A stretch of DNA of 64,000 bases from assembly GCA_018105865.1 (NCBI GenBank), contig CM030862.1:434001-498000 (forward strand). The letters run 5' to 3'. A program made the position numbers and the translations under genes. Numbering within the stretch: position 1 is the stretch's first letter; each line of letters opens with the position of its first letter. Of this stretch, positions 45,601 to 54,835 are shown piece after piece. The notes under the pieces are model-generated. The model saw only the letters and a list, made by a program, of their open reading frames with translations, was not told where the DNA came from and ran no database searches. This DNA is from Metaphire vulgaris. Taxonomy: Eukaryota; Annelida; Clitellata; Crassiclitellata; Megascolecidae.

Positions 45601-48583
45601 GCTTTTGCCAGCCTGCAGGAGAGCCGATTCTCGCTGGCTTATTATATCGAAGAAGATTGCAAACTCATTGATTGATTATATGATTCTCGTCAAAGCGAAT
45701 GCTCTGACCTTTCCTAGTCAACCAGAAGCAGGGCTTTTTTCAGTGGAAACGCACGCGGCAGAAACGGCGTTCCCACACCTTTTTTGCCAGATTGTATATA
45801 TATAATTATGCATATGTAATAATGCGTTCTGGAACGTACAGGTACACGGCGTTCCCACACCCGTTTTTGTTGCAGAGTAAAAAGGTCATCCCCACATTTT
45901 GACACTTGATGACTAAAAAAGGTCATTACCACTAAAAAGAGTGTCAAAACATTTTATCGGCCCGTCACTGCTCTGCCCAGGTACCCGGAATTTCTCTCTA
46001 TGACAACCCTGGAAATGCGTTTCCAAACCAGTTTTCCTAAAAAAGCACTGACCAGAAGTACAATCAAGGAAAGTCAGACATTCAAATTAGAACCATGGTT
46101 GGGGCTGACCTGTGCTAGGCCCCGCATAATAAATATTTGGGCCCCCCAAAGACGGATTATGAGAGGGGGATGCAACTGTAACTACAACATATTTATTATC
46201 CTCTGGGTATACCCTATGACTACCAGGTCCCCGGACTTCGCGGTACAGGTGCATTGCTTGCTAATTTAGCTGAATTCGTTCTCTGTCGACTTAATCGCTC
46301 TAAGACTGAGCCGCGTGTCTTCGTCGATTTTCAGAAGTGTTTCGGCGCCTCTGATTCCAACATGAAATGTCCCACTCCGCTGTTTAATCTGGATCCAGAA
46401 AACGATGCTCACCAGCCAAACACAGAGACGCCGAGAAGGAAACGACAAACGAAGAGAACAAAAACGTCGTCTTTCGGTCTCTATTCGACCGCAATGGAAC
46501 TGCTCGAAACGATCAGCACCCTCCTAACGATGCACGGAGGAGGAGGAGGAGGAGGAGGAGGAGGAGGAGGAGGAGGAGGAGGAGGAGGAGGAGGAGAGGG
46601 AGCCGTCGATGGCGGTCGACGGCCGCGGGGCTGCAGCCGGGGTCGCCGTGAGGCTCCGATGGCCGAGTTCTCCGCATCGGGAAATCGAAGCGTTCAGCTG
46701 TTTCTTAAGATCACCCTCGACAATTATCCGAAATACGAGGACGTGAAGGCGGCTCTTCCGGGCATCAACTTCACCCTCGTCTCGCCGAAGATCGTCTTCA
46801 GATCGGACGCAAACGGACAATCGAGAAGCTTCGACTCAACGAAAGACGATCCACTCTCGATTGTTGTGAGTTGCTGCTTCATCGTAATCTTAAATCGTCG
46901 TCGTCGTCATCATAGTTTCGTCGTCGTCGTCGTCGTCATAATTATTAACAGCGGTAACAACGGAATTGCCATTTTAGTCATTGCTGCGTTTGAAGATATG
47001 AACAGATACTGATTAGTTTAAACAACGTCAATAAGTCATCAATTAAACCGAGATCGAATTTCAGGGTTCGAATCTGTTGTACGGACTTTCCGCGGAGGAT
47101 TATCGAGTGAATGTCGGCGTCGGATTGTGCAACATCACGGGCGTAACAGACAACGCCATCGCCTGCCTCGCCCCCTCCGTCCGACCACACAACGGCAACG
47201 ACACGCCAGTCTACTGCGAGAAATTCCCCGATCATTTGGCGGTCATGGTGAGTTTTCGATTTCTACGCTGCTGCAAGACTAGGATCTGAGAGAGAGAGAG
47301 CAGTGGCGGCTCCACCGGGGGGACCAGGGGGGCCCGTGCCCTCCTATTGAGTGCCTGGCCCCCCAGTGGCCCCCAGTTGGGACCCTATACTTAATGCTAC
47401 ATACATTAAACAACAAATGGTTGGCCCCCATGATTAGAAGTTGCCACCCCAACGCCCCCCCACTTGCCAAATCCTAGAGCCGCCACTGAGAGAGAGAGAG
47501 GGAGAGAGAGAGAGAGGGAGATAGACAGGGAGAGAGACAGGGAGAGAGACAGGAGAGAGACAGGGAGAGAGACAGGGAGAGAGACAGGGAGAGAGACAGG
47601 GAGAGAGACAGGGAGAGAGACAGGGAGAGAGAGTAAGGTGAAAGAGAGAGAGACAGGGAGAGATACAGAGACAGGCAGAGAGAGAGATACAGAGAGGGGC
47701 AGAGAGAGAGAGACAGACAGACAGACAGAGACAGAGACAGAGACAGACAGACAGAGAGACAGAGAGAGAGAGAGAGAGGAGTTATGCGCTTCTCCTTTTG
47801 TCTGCTGTGCTTGTTGCATGCAGTTGAGTTTATTTTGTCGTTGTCTAGGTGACGGCTGCTTTGAAGTACAACTATTTCGCCTACTGCATAAGATACAGCG
47901 ACACAGCAGAGGCCGTCGAGTCATCGGTCTTTCTGATCGTCGGACTTTGCGTCGGAGTGGGAGGTTCGGTTCTTCTCTTGGTCGCCATAGCGCTTGCAGT
48001 CGCTATCCGCAGAAAACAGACGAAGAAGAAGAAGAAGAAGATACAGAGACAGAGCCCTACAAACAGCACTGATCAGGACAGCAACAGCCGAAGAGAACCA
48101 TATACGCGTTCAATTGAACTGAACAGCTACGGCGACCGCCTCGACCAGAATGCGATCGGCGATCTGAACGACGGACCCTACTACGACCGAAGACTTTACA
48201 ATGGAGACGACGACGACGACGACCGTTTGGGATCGCACCCTGGATTCCAGGGTTCTCGCCAGTCCCACGAGACAACCACGGACGTCTCTCGGAACGCCCA
48301 AAGGAATCCGGACGGGAAGCCCCTGTCTTTGGCGTTTCACGGAGACGGAAGCAAGAGGTTCAGTTGGACACGAGGGGCAAGGCACGGCGATTACGACGTC
48401 ATGCAGATAGCGGAGAACGCAAAATCCAATTACGCGACTAGTTTTCCGAAGGTTCCTAGACCCGACCGACCGTCAAAAGGAGGAGGAGAAAGCAATAACT
48501 ACCATAAGAACCTTCACGATTATTCAAGAAACATTCCTATGCAAAGGGAATTCAAGTCAATCGACGAAGATTACGCGAGTTAA
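39525..48583 (+). CDS. Type I membrane protein: mucin-like stalk, two EGF, plexin-like IPT domains, cytoplasmic tail
   Basis: Nine exons (39525-40008, 41889-42008, 42672-42824, 43631-43820, 44592-44771, 45266-45398, 46335-46865, 47065-47247, 47849-48583) join in frame to 902 aa. A signal peptide (FAVVLSALLAPIA) is followed by a Thr/Pro repeat region (about 24-158, likely heavily O-glycosylated). EGF1 (162-201, DVNEC...) and EGF2 (202-252, EINEC...) each have six Cys and begin like calcium-binding EGF. IPT/TIG segments follow (about 255-360 with GGSAITVTGTGFN; about 376-435 with GGITLTVTGTSLN and MKCPTP; about 510-675 with IVGSNLLYGLSAEDYRVNVG). The last strongly resembles plexin/MET IPT sequence. 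A furin-type RRKR (454-457) and 20 Gly (488-507) interrupt the middle. A transmembrane helix (685-711) leads to a basic stretch and a 191-residue tail ending DEDYAS, with no kinase or GAP domain. The ligand is unknown; adhesion or guidance-type sensing is inference. The donor of exon 3 (GTTCGA) is the weakest junction. Confidence 0.82.
39625..39915 (+). repeat. 42-bp coding minisatellite (Thr/Pro repeat)
   Basis: About seven near-identical 42-bp units encode 14-residue repeats of the type PPTTTTEPTTTTIL. Adjacent copies differ by single substitutions. Shorter degenerate units with Ala and Ser follow to about 39975. It lies wholly in exon 1 of the IPT receptor and keeps frame, so copy-number change would lengthen or shorten the mucin-like stalk. 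Confidence 0.9.
41598..41835. repeat. Two hAT-like left-end fragments side by side
   Basis: CAGTGGTTCCCAGCCTTTTT followed by GGTCGGCGTACTCC at 41598 resembles a widespread hAT terminus. CAGTGGCGTAGCGTGACTTT at 41751 matches the left end of the complete element at 52759-53084. Neither right end was found. It is intronic, 50 bp or more before exon 2 of the IPT receptor. Confidence 0.55.
42333..42534. mobile_element. 202-bp hAT-type MITE with perfect TSD
   Basis: It starts CAATGGCGGTTCCAC and ends TGGAACCGCCACTG. CTAATGGC flanks it on both sides (42325-42332 and 42535-42542), an exact 8-bp duplication. It is the same family as 1860-2043. It is intronic in the IPT receptor gene, directly before the ATT/TTG microsatellite. 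Confidence 0.88.
42565..42668. repeat. (ATT)n then (TTG)n compound microsatellite
   Basis: About 24 ATT triplets followed by about 11 TTG triplets. The TTG run forms the polypyrimidine-like stretch directly before the acceptor TAG at 42669-42671 of the EGF2 exon. Confidence 0.95.
42985..43390 (+). mobile_element. CR1/L2-like LINE 3' stump
   Basis: The plus-strand frame reads LRPLNQASLKICNREFSY, then AAPELWNSIPASLCCLHHG and SKSQFPSLLTTSHVF, collinear with the better-preserved minus-strand copy at 59773-60342. The upstream part contains stops. It is intronic in the IPT receptor gene, between exons 3 and 4. Confidence 0.75.
43480..43570. repeat. Dispersed repeat tail, inverted copy
   Basis: GAAAGCGCTATAGAAATTAA followed by CGAGATTTTACATACTTACT is the reverse complement of the family at 54300-54395. 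A further fragment (GGCGCTGTATAAGTTTACGA) follows near 43922. Confidence 0.6.
44081..44145. repeat. (TCC)n then (TTC)n microsatellite
   Basis: About 11 CTC/TCC triplets run into about 11 TTC triplets, a pure pyrimidine tract, in an IPT receptor intron. Confidence 0.95.
46536..46595 (+). repeat. In-frame (GGA)20 coding poly-glycine
   Basis: Twenty consecutive GGA codons inside exon 7 of the IPT receptor give Gly488-Gly507, with the frame open on both sides (TMH before, EGAVDG after). The exon on either side is GC-rich and keeps IPT-like sequence downstream, so the tract is translated if the exon model is right. Confidence 0.85.
47301..47488. mobile_element. 188-bp hAT-type MITE inside a (GA)n tract
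   Basis: It starts CAGTGGCGGCTCCACC and ends AGAGCCGCCACTG. AGAGAGAG on both sides is consistent with an 8-bp duplication, though in a GA repeat this is not independent proof. It is the same family as 1860-2043. It is intronic in the IPT receptor gene. Confidence 0.85.
47489..47780. repeat. (GA)n/(GACA)n-rich purine tract
   Basis: GAGA runs are interspersed with GACAGGGAGA units of 14-16 bp and GACA repeats, on the coding strand of the last intron of the IPT receptor. It gives false long Arg/Glu and Ser/Leu frames on the two strands. Confidence 0.9.
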
Positions 48584-48658
48584 CTGAAGATAGCAAACGA
48601 AACTCACACCACGTGTCCAAATTGCATGAAAATGATTCTTCAAGAGATATTCCAGGAG

Positions 48659-48943
48659 CAGAGTTGTAGCTAGAGGCGAGGGGGTCAAGCTGCCCCGGTG
48701 CCGTCTTTGGGAGGGGGGGGGCGCCAGAAACCATGATAAAAAGTTAAACGCCCATCGAAGGTATTACCAGTATGACAAGAAAAAAATGGTCATCACCCAC
48801 TTTCCGTACTATTTTACTCTTCCATCGTAGTGCAGTCTGATAAGCAAAAAAGGTCACCAACAATTTTTAAACTTTTGTGCGGGGCGAACATTTGATACTT
48901 TGCCCCGGGCGCCAAATAGGCCTCCTGTAGCTGCGGGGCTCTG
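48659..48943. repeat. Possible MITE with GGGCGCC-rich interior
   Basis: The left end CAGAGTTGTAGCTAGAGGC and the right end GCCTCCTGTAGCTGCGGG followed by GCTCTG are imperfect inverted repeats. The flanking 8-mers do not match. It begins 76 bp after the receptor stop codon, so it may lie within the 3' untranslated region. Confidence 0.5.
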
Positions 48944-49083
48944 TCCTACGTACAGGGGTTTTGAACTGAATGTTGCCAGTGGAAAAACAAGGGCCCGGCA
49001 TTCCATTTGCCATTCAGTGCTTGCAAAGAGTCAATGGTCACCAGAACAACTCATTCAGAAAGTTGTAAAACAACGAAACGACG

Positions 49084-49275
49084 TTTAGTTAATAATAATA
49101 AAAATAATTTAAAAAATAATAATAGTAATAATAATGTGCTTTAAAGTGGTTTAGGAGGCCAAGTAGGCATAAGGCTGTGTGAAAACCACTGTATAGTAAC
49201 TCTCCGCATTCAATAACCTAGTTTTCCGAGATAGCCTTTGAATCCGTTTACTGTTTCAACTAATCAACTGTCGCT
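49084..49275 (-). mobile_element. LINE 3' stump with AT-rich tail
   Basis: On the minus strand, ETVNGFKGYLGK-like sequence with a stop precedes AGTGGTTTTCACACAGCC and AACCACTTTAAAGCAC, then AAT/AAAT repeats. It is closely related to the right part of 31085-31370. Confidence 0.65.
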
Positions 49276-50199
49276 CCCATCTCGTCCAAACTGTTAAAGA
49301 AAGATATTTTCTATATTGGGTTGCAAAAGCATCTTTCAGGGACATTATCTTACACTAACTTTTAAATATGCGGAAGGTTCCATAAAGAAGGCGGGAAGCT
49401 ATAGCAAAGTGGTAACAACACGGGGCGAAGGAGCAGATTTTTGTATATAGGCCTATGTTATGAAGGTCGCTGTTATTTAGAAATCCCCCAATCATATTAA
49501 GCAGCACGTGATAACACTAATTAAGTCACCACAAGTCCATAATATTATGATGTTCAAAATAATTCAGTACAAATTGTAAAGAGTAAAAGTGAAACTGACA
49601 ATAAAGCCAAGTTGGTTGGAGCTTCCATTGAGTACGCAGGATAAAAGTCACGCAGAGGCAATTGAGAGAAGTGCACAGTAGTTATACAGACGTCACTCAA
49701 TCGCAATGTTAACTAATAATTGCAAGACAGTCACTCCTTGTTACATGAAATTCTGATTGTTTTAACACAAAAGCCAGCATTTGTTCACAGTTAACGAAGC
49801 CCTGTAAACTAAGCAAACTGACTAGCAGGACTAATTTTACTGCAGCAAAAGAGATCTTTACTATAAGACCATTAAGAAGATCGAAGACAGTTATTTTTGT
49901 CATTATCATTGATAAGCTTGAAAACGGTTCCACTCTCTCCGTTATATCCAGATAGGCCTGTAGTCTAAGTCAACAGAATCTGAGACAGAGTGGTTCGAGT
50001 TCAAAGAAGCAGGTCTTGACTTCTGCCCAAGCACAGCTGGTGTTCTTCCATTTCTGATTCATTTCTAAAATATTACAAAGCGGTTTCATCGACAGAATCA
50101 CTTCCATCTGGCGCCTATAAGTAAGAAACTGATGCAAAGAAATATCTCGTGATTTAGTCGACAAGGTCGGACGCTCTGTAACCAGTTACGGCCGAGCTC

Positions 50200-50204
50200 A
50201 TGTG

Positions 50205-50277
<73 letters not shown>

Positions 50278-50286
50278 TATCATCAC

Positions 50287-50338
<52 letters not shown>

Positions 50339-50376
50339 GTAGCATCATCGTCCATGCTGCAAGCTCTATCGCTGCT

Positions 50377-50424
<48 letters not shown>
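50200..50424. repeat. (ATC)n, (CTG)n and (GAT)n microsatellites
   Basis: About 45 ATC triplets (50200-50339), then CTG and GAT runs (50368-50424), adjacent to the 3' end of the DUF1330-like gene. They produce false poly-His, poly-Met and poly-Asp frames. Confidence 0.95.
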
Positions 50425-50425
<1 letters not shown>

Positions 50426-50498
50426 TCGTTGTCTGTTATACCCCAACGGAGAACTCGGACGCTTCTGTTTTACGCTAAAAAGTCGAGGTTTTCTATAT

Positions 50499-52055
50499 TC
50501 AAATGACAGTAGAGCAGTTTGAAGTCAGACCGGAGCAGTAGAAGTTGTCGAAGTCCTCGTGTCCCGGCCAGAAGTTCAGCTGAAGGTATCCTGGGTTCCA
50601 ACGGCCTTTGACCCACTTGGCTCCTTGGCAGGCGACGATCGCCGGAGACACGCAAGGCAGCTGTTCAAGGTACGCGTTCATCTCACACGACCAGTCTCGG
50701 AACTGATCACATTCGAGGATCTTCAAATCCAGCAACTGGACAAACTTTAGACCTTCACCTAAGCAGACGAGGAAGTAGAGAAGCTGCCAGCGTACGAACA
50801 GCTGTTCAGCTGACAGTTTAGAAAGAGTATGCAGTGACCTTGAACTGTGTTGGAAATATCCGCAATATCCGAAGTTGAACAATACGCCTAGGGGCCTAAA
50901 TCCTGGATCATCCTGATCGACAATTACTGTATGCATTAACAGAATATAATGTGATAATATAGAAATGAGCGCAACAAGCAAATTCACTTCTGTTTGACTT
51001 GGTTTATATCCCTTAGATTGACGCCTCGCCGTGTCCGACTGATCTAAGCGATCTTTCCGGCTTGACCTGGTTCTAATTCAATTTGGATTTGGTGCGCCAT
51101 CGGATGATGTCCTGGGCACCGTGAGAGTGGCGCCATAGAAGTTTATTGATTGATTGTCTGACTGTATATTTATAACTGCAGACATTTTACATGGCAAACA
51201 TCGAACTGGAACAAGGATAAGATCCACTCCGTCCAACCAGTCTTGCTGGCGGATCTCTGGGACGCTGTCCTTCCAAAGCTCCGCCTCCTTCAGGTTACAG
51301 AAGGTCAGGATCGCCACTCCTTTGTCTCTCGGCCAATCGCCCTCCAGCGGTTGAAACTAAAACGAAAATTCAACCAACGCTTTAATTAATACTCAATCCA
51401 TATTAATCCTATATTAATTAACTAAACGTCTTCGATTCCATCTGCACTGCAGCTGTATGACACAAGATACTCTGACGTAGTAGTCGGATTAAATCTGCGA
51501 ATCAGACAGAAATCTAGAATATTCTGAATTTCGATCATGCAGTCGGAATCCTACTTGTGAGTTGTGACTATAGAGACCTGTAGGCCTAGAGGCTGTTGGC
51601 CTTAGGAACTGTCCAGTATAGGGCTACTGCATAAGACATGCCTTTTACACAGTTGATCAATAACACAAACAGAAAACTCTGCTAAAGAAAGCGAACCATG
51701 GTCAAGAAATTCTAAATGTGTTCATCGTCATGAATTCTATCTGGCGCAGAGGACGCTATTAAGGAAATCTCTTTGAATGATAGGATTGATACAGGATAGA
51801 TCCTGTTACCGTTACAGTATTTACTGATAGTGACAATGGTACCAAATTATGTACATAGAGCTGAAACTCAACATGACAGTTGTTTTGGCATCGTGTGTGC
51901 CATGAATCGTGGTTGGGCATTTTGTAGACGCAGAGAGCGGTTGTATAGCAGCGACTCTACTGTATCATAGTCTGTATGGATGACAGTGATTTTCAACACA
52001 GGAGAAAGCCTACTAAACTCTTAAAATGCAGTTATCATCATCGTCGTCGTCGTCG

Positions 52056-52103
<48 letters not shown>

Positions 52104-52569
52104 CCATCATCATACAGTAGGGCATAGGCGGATTTTATTAAAGGCTAGGGTAGGCTTAAGCCTACCCAACTAATCTCACTAAAACAAAAAATTGTTTTTT
52201 CCATCAACACCAGGTCTGTCGCGTACTGGGTGGCACCCCCAGGCCCCCATGCTTGCCTACCCAAATATTAAACTCTAAATCCGCCTATATGCAGTAGGGC
52301 CTATATTGGCTCCCCTTTAACTCTTCCATGGAAGACGGTCTGAATCCTTTTACTCTTTATTACAAGAGACTTTTCAAATAATAGTCGGCTCCTGCAGCAG
52401 TCGAAGGGTCATTGAATTAAGCGATCGAACGCGGCGCTGACCCTTCTGCTGACCCCGGCGACCGATCCAGCGTAGGACTTGTGGACGCTGTAGTTCTTCA
52501 TAAGAGCATTGCGACAGGCGTCCACTCGTGTCAACGGGAATCGAATCAGAGCGAAGACAAACCCTGGCT
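50499..52569 (-). CDS. Tandem DUF1330-like protein, 5' end not found
   Basis: Three minus-strand exons are visible: one with acceptor boundary 52569 and donor near 52434 or 52446 (both GTCAGC, both phase 0), then 51191-51356 and 50499-50758 (stop at 50499-50501). The joins keep frame. The first two encode GFVFALIRFPLTRVDACRN and then FQPLEGDWPRDKGVAILTF and LKEAELWKDSVPE. The last encodes GLKFVQLLDLKILECDQF and GAKWVKGRWNPGYLQLNFW. The LEGDWP, V..I.F, A..W..S and GRWNP patterns match the DUF1330 ferredoxin-like fold, here as two consecutive copies. DUF1330 proteins are small dimeric alpha/beta-barrel proteins of unknown function, mostly bacterial. A tandem copy would form a pseudo-dimer. No start codon or signal peptide was located; an ATG frame at 53140-53160 (MLNFLESRRFKSV) is an unsupported candidate. 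If neither donor is used, the first exon stops at 52409. Confidence 0.6.
52055..52112. repeat. (TCA)n microsatellite
   Basis: CGT then about 17 CAT/TCA triplets, intronic in the DUF1330-like gene, ending next to the target duplication of the MITE at 52123. Confidence 0.9.
52123..52291. mobile_element. 169-bp MITE with perfect TSD, CATAGGCGGATTT family
   Basis: It starts CATAGGCGGATTTTATT and ends AAATCCGCCTATATG. CAGTAGGG flanks it on both sides (52115-52122 and 52292-52299), an exact 8-bp duplication. It is the inverted relative of 38969-39153. It lies in the DUF1330-like gene intron. Confidence 0.88.
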
Positions 52570-52758
52570 ACAACCGACAGTCATTAATATTGCGCAGGCC
52601 TACAACACGACGACGACCCTCTGAAATAATTTTCTAAAGCTAAAACTGTACTTCGAAACTGCAGTTATTAGAACTTTATAGAATCCAAAGAAATGATCTG
52701 TTCAAACAGAGCAACGTTGATACGCTAGTATATGGTTATTATAAACACTTGGACCTAG

Positions 52759-53084
52759 CAGTGGCGTAGCGTGCACTCGTGCCGCCCATGGCTCCTGGCA
52801 AAAATGTCGCCCTCACAATTTCACTCTTATTACACCTGACAAGCAAGAAATAGGTCGTCGCCGCTAAATTTGTCGCCCCTTCTAAATTTTGCCGCCCTCG
52901 CCAAATCTCCCTCGACAAGCAAAAAAAGGTTGCTGCTACTTATTTGCCGCCCCTTCTAAACTTTGCCGCCTTCGCCAAGACCTCCCCCGACAAGCAAAAA
53001 AGCCCGCTTTCAAAATTTGCCGCCCCCGTCATGTGTGCCGCCCATGGCTAAGGCCATAGTAGCCATTGGGACGCTACGCCTCTG
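52759..53084. mobile_element. 326-bp hAT-type MITE, CAGTGGCGTAGCGT family
   Basis: It starts CAGTGGCGTAGCGTGC and ends GGGACGCTACGCCTCTG, inverted repeats of about 14 bp. GGACCTAG precedes it (52751-52758) and GGACCTAT follows it (53085-53092), a 7/8 duplication. The interior repeats TTTGCCGCCC and GACAAGCAAAAAA units. A left-end fragment of the family is at 41751. Confidence 0.85.
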
Positions 53085-53741
53085 GGACCTATAGATAAGC
53101 CAAAACAAAATCCGATCCTTCGACGCTTTTGAACCGCCGTGACTCGAGAAAGTTCAACATCGTGGTTATTTTATAGACCTATACTTTGCAAATCCGTTCT
53201 GATCACATTCCTACCAATGCATTTCTGCTGTCGAAATGATTCTCCTGAAGAAAACGCGTTTAGTTTAGATAGATAGGCAAGCCTATCAAAGCTAGATATA
53301 AACCTATTAATGTTATTTGATGCTGCATAATTTGTTTACCATATCAGGAACGTTTTGGTTCGCCATGATTTGATCGAATATTATTGGCCTATACGTTTCA
53401 AACCGATGCTTAATTAATATTTTAGTATAAAATTCAATTGAGCGAGTAAATCCGAATTTCCAGAACGACTGAACATAATCAGAATGGTTACGTCATCGAA
53501 GCTTGTGTCTAGAAAGTAAAATAAATGTATTACTGACGTAGATCTGGTACACAGATGACATATATAGGCCTATACTACAAATAGGTGTAACGGACAGTTA
53601 AGACGCAGATGTTTGTCGCCAGAAATACTTCGCCTCATAAATAATTCTACATGTAGATAGCGATACAGCATTAGGCAACAGAGATGGCCAAATGCATAGA
53701 AAGTACAAGCCGCAAGTTGCAATTTTCAAAAGCTTGGGTGA

Positions 53742-53924
53742 CAGTGGCCGCTCCACAGGAGGGCCCCGGGGGCCCGTGCCCCCTATTGAATGCCTGGCCC
53801 CCAGTCGTCTCCCTGTTTGGACCCTATACTCAATATTACATATCTAACAACAAATGGTTGCCCCCACGATTAGAAGTTGCCACCCCAACTGCCCCACACT
53901 TGCCAAATCCTGGAGCCGCCACTG
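53742..53924. mobile_element. 183-bp hAT-type MITE
   Basis: It starts CAGTGGCCGCTCCACAGG and ends TGGAGCCGCCACTG, the same family as 1860-2043. The flanks TTGGGTGA and TTGGGAGC share only the first five bases, so the duplication has decayed. Confidence 0.8.
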
Positions 53925-54295
53925 TTGGGAGCCTCATTGCCACAATTATAGGCCTATACACTAAAACGAAGTAGCCTGATCCAATTCTTTACAAAATTTA
54001 ATTAAATCTGTGCTGCTATTTTTATGGGGCTTAAGATAAAATTGGCAAACAGGCAAAATTATTAGGCCTACTGTTACATTCACACAGAGGCGGATCTAGG
54101 GGAAGCAGGGGGCACAGATGTCTCCGGGCGCCGAGGTGGGGGGCGCCAAAATTGGCTTAAGGTAGGATGATCCGCTACGGGCGATGGCCTTTTCTGCTTG
54201 TCAGGGCAGTCGCGAAGTTGAATGAAGAATGAAGTGGCGCCAATTAATGGGCAGAACGGCGCCCTTTTTTACTTCTTAAGATTTTCGGCAAGTTG

Positions 54296-54299
<4 letters not shown>

Positions 54300-54326
<27 letters not shown>

Positions 54327-54395
54327 TCTCGTTAATTTCTAAAGCGCTTCCAAAAGATGCACCGAAGTAGCTCCTTATTCCTATGCGCTCAATCT
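54300..54395. repeat. Dispersed repeat tail with (AGTA)n
   Basis: Seven or so GTAA units run into AAATCTCGTTAATTTCTAAA, then GCGCTTCCAAAAG and AGTAGCTCCTTATT. It is the best-preserved copy of the family also at 15843, 22800 and 43480. Confidence 0.65.
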
Positions 54396-54439
54396 CAAAT
54401 GAAGTAGCTATAGCCAAAGGTGGGTCATTCATGCCGGGT

Positions 54440-54660
54440 CATTTAATCAAAAGGGCGAGTGGGCAGGACGCTATACCCAATAAACACCAAACGTTGGGCC
54501 ATTGCAGGGCCGACGCGTGTAAGTGCGGGCCACATGGCGATATTGGCCGAAGACCCGCCAACAGATTTATGCCCACAGTGGGCCAATGAAGCTGGCCCAG
54601 ACGCGGCCAGTCGACGCTTAATGCTTACCGGCGTAGTAATACGCACTATAGTTCCGGTGC
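54440..54660. repeat. GGCC-rich dispersed repeat
   Basis: CTATACCCAATAAACACCAA, then ACGTTGGGCCATTGCAGGGC and further GGCC words. The end sequence (CCCAATNAACAC) recurs inverted at the right end of the tandem array at 59440-59765, so both belong to one element type. Confidence 0.5.
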
Positions 54661-54835
54661 ACTATTTTAGCTGCTTAATCAAGTGTAAATCAACAAATAA
54701 ATAATATTCTCATAAAGTTATAATTAATTATACTTTTATTAATTATAAATTAAATTAGTGCATCATTGTTTTGAATAACACTTAATCATAACTTTTAGAA
54801 GTTTTTGTCATCATCATCATCATCATGTGTCATCT

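Larger units (their letters stand above)
48584..50498. other. Convergent intergenic region after the IPT receptor
   Basis: The 3' ends of the plus-strand receptor and the minus-strand DUF1330-like gene face each other here. It contains a repeat at 48659-48943, a LINE tail at 49084-49275, a degraded SINE head near 49395 and long ATC and GAT repeats at 50200-50424. No gene was recognised. Confidence 0.5.

Noticed and set aside
47406..48072. Long Ser/Leu and Arg/Glu frames on both strands
   Set aside because: They come from the GA-rich tract in the last intron of the IPT receptor and from a second frame of its last exon. The real frame there is the transmembrane and tail exon starting at 47849.
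49395..49440. Second functional SINE or tRNA
   Set aside because: Only a short degenerate A-box region is present (AGCAAAGTGGTAAC) with no B box, so it is just a relic.
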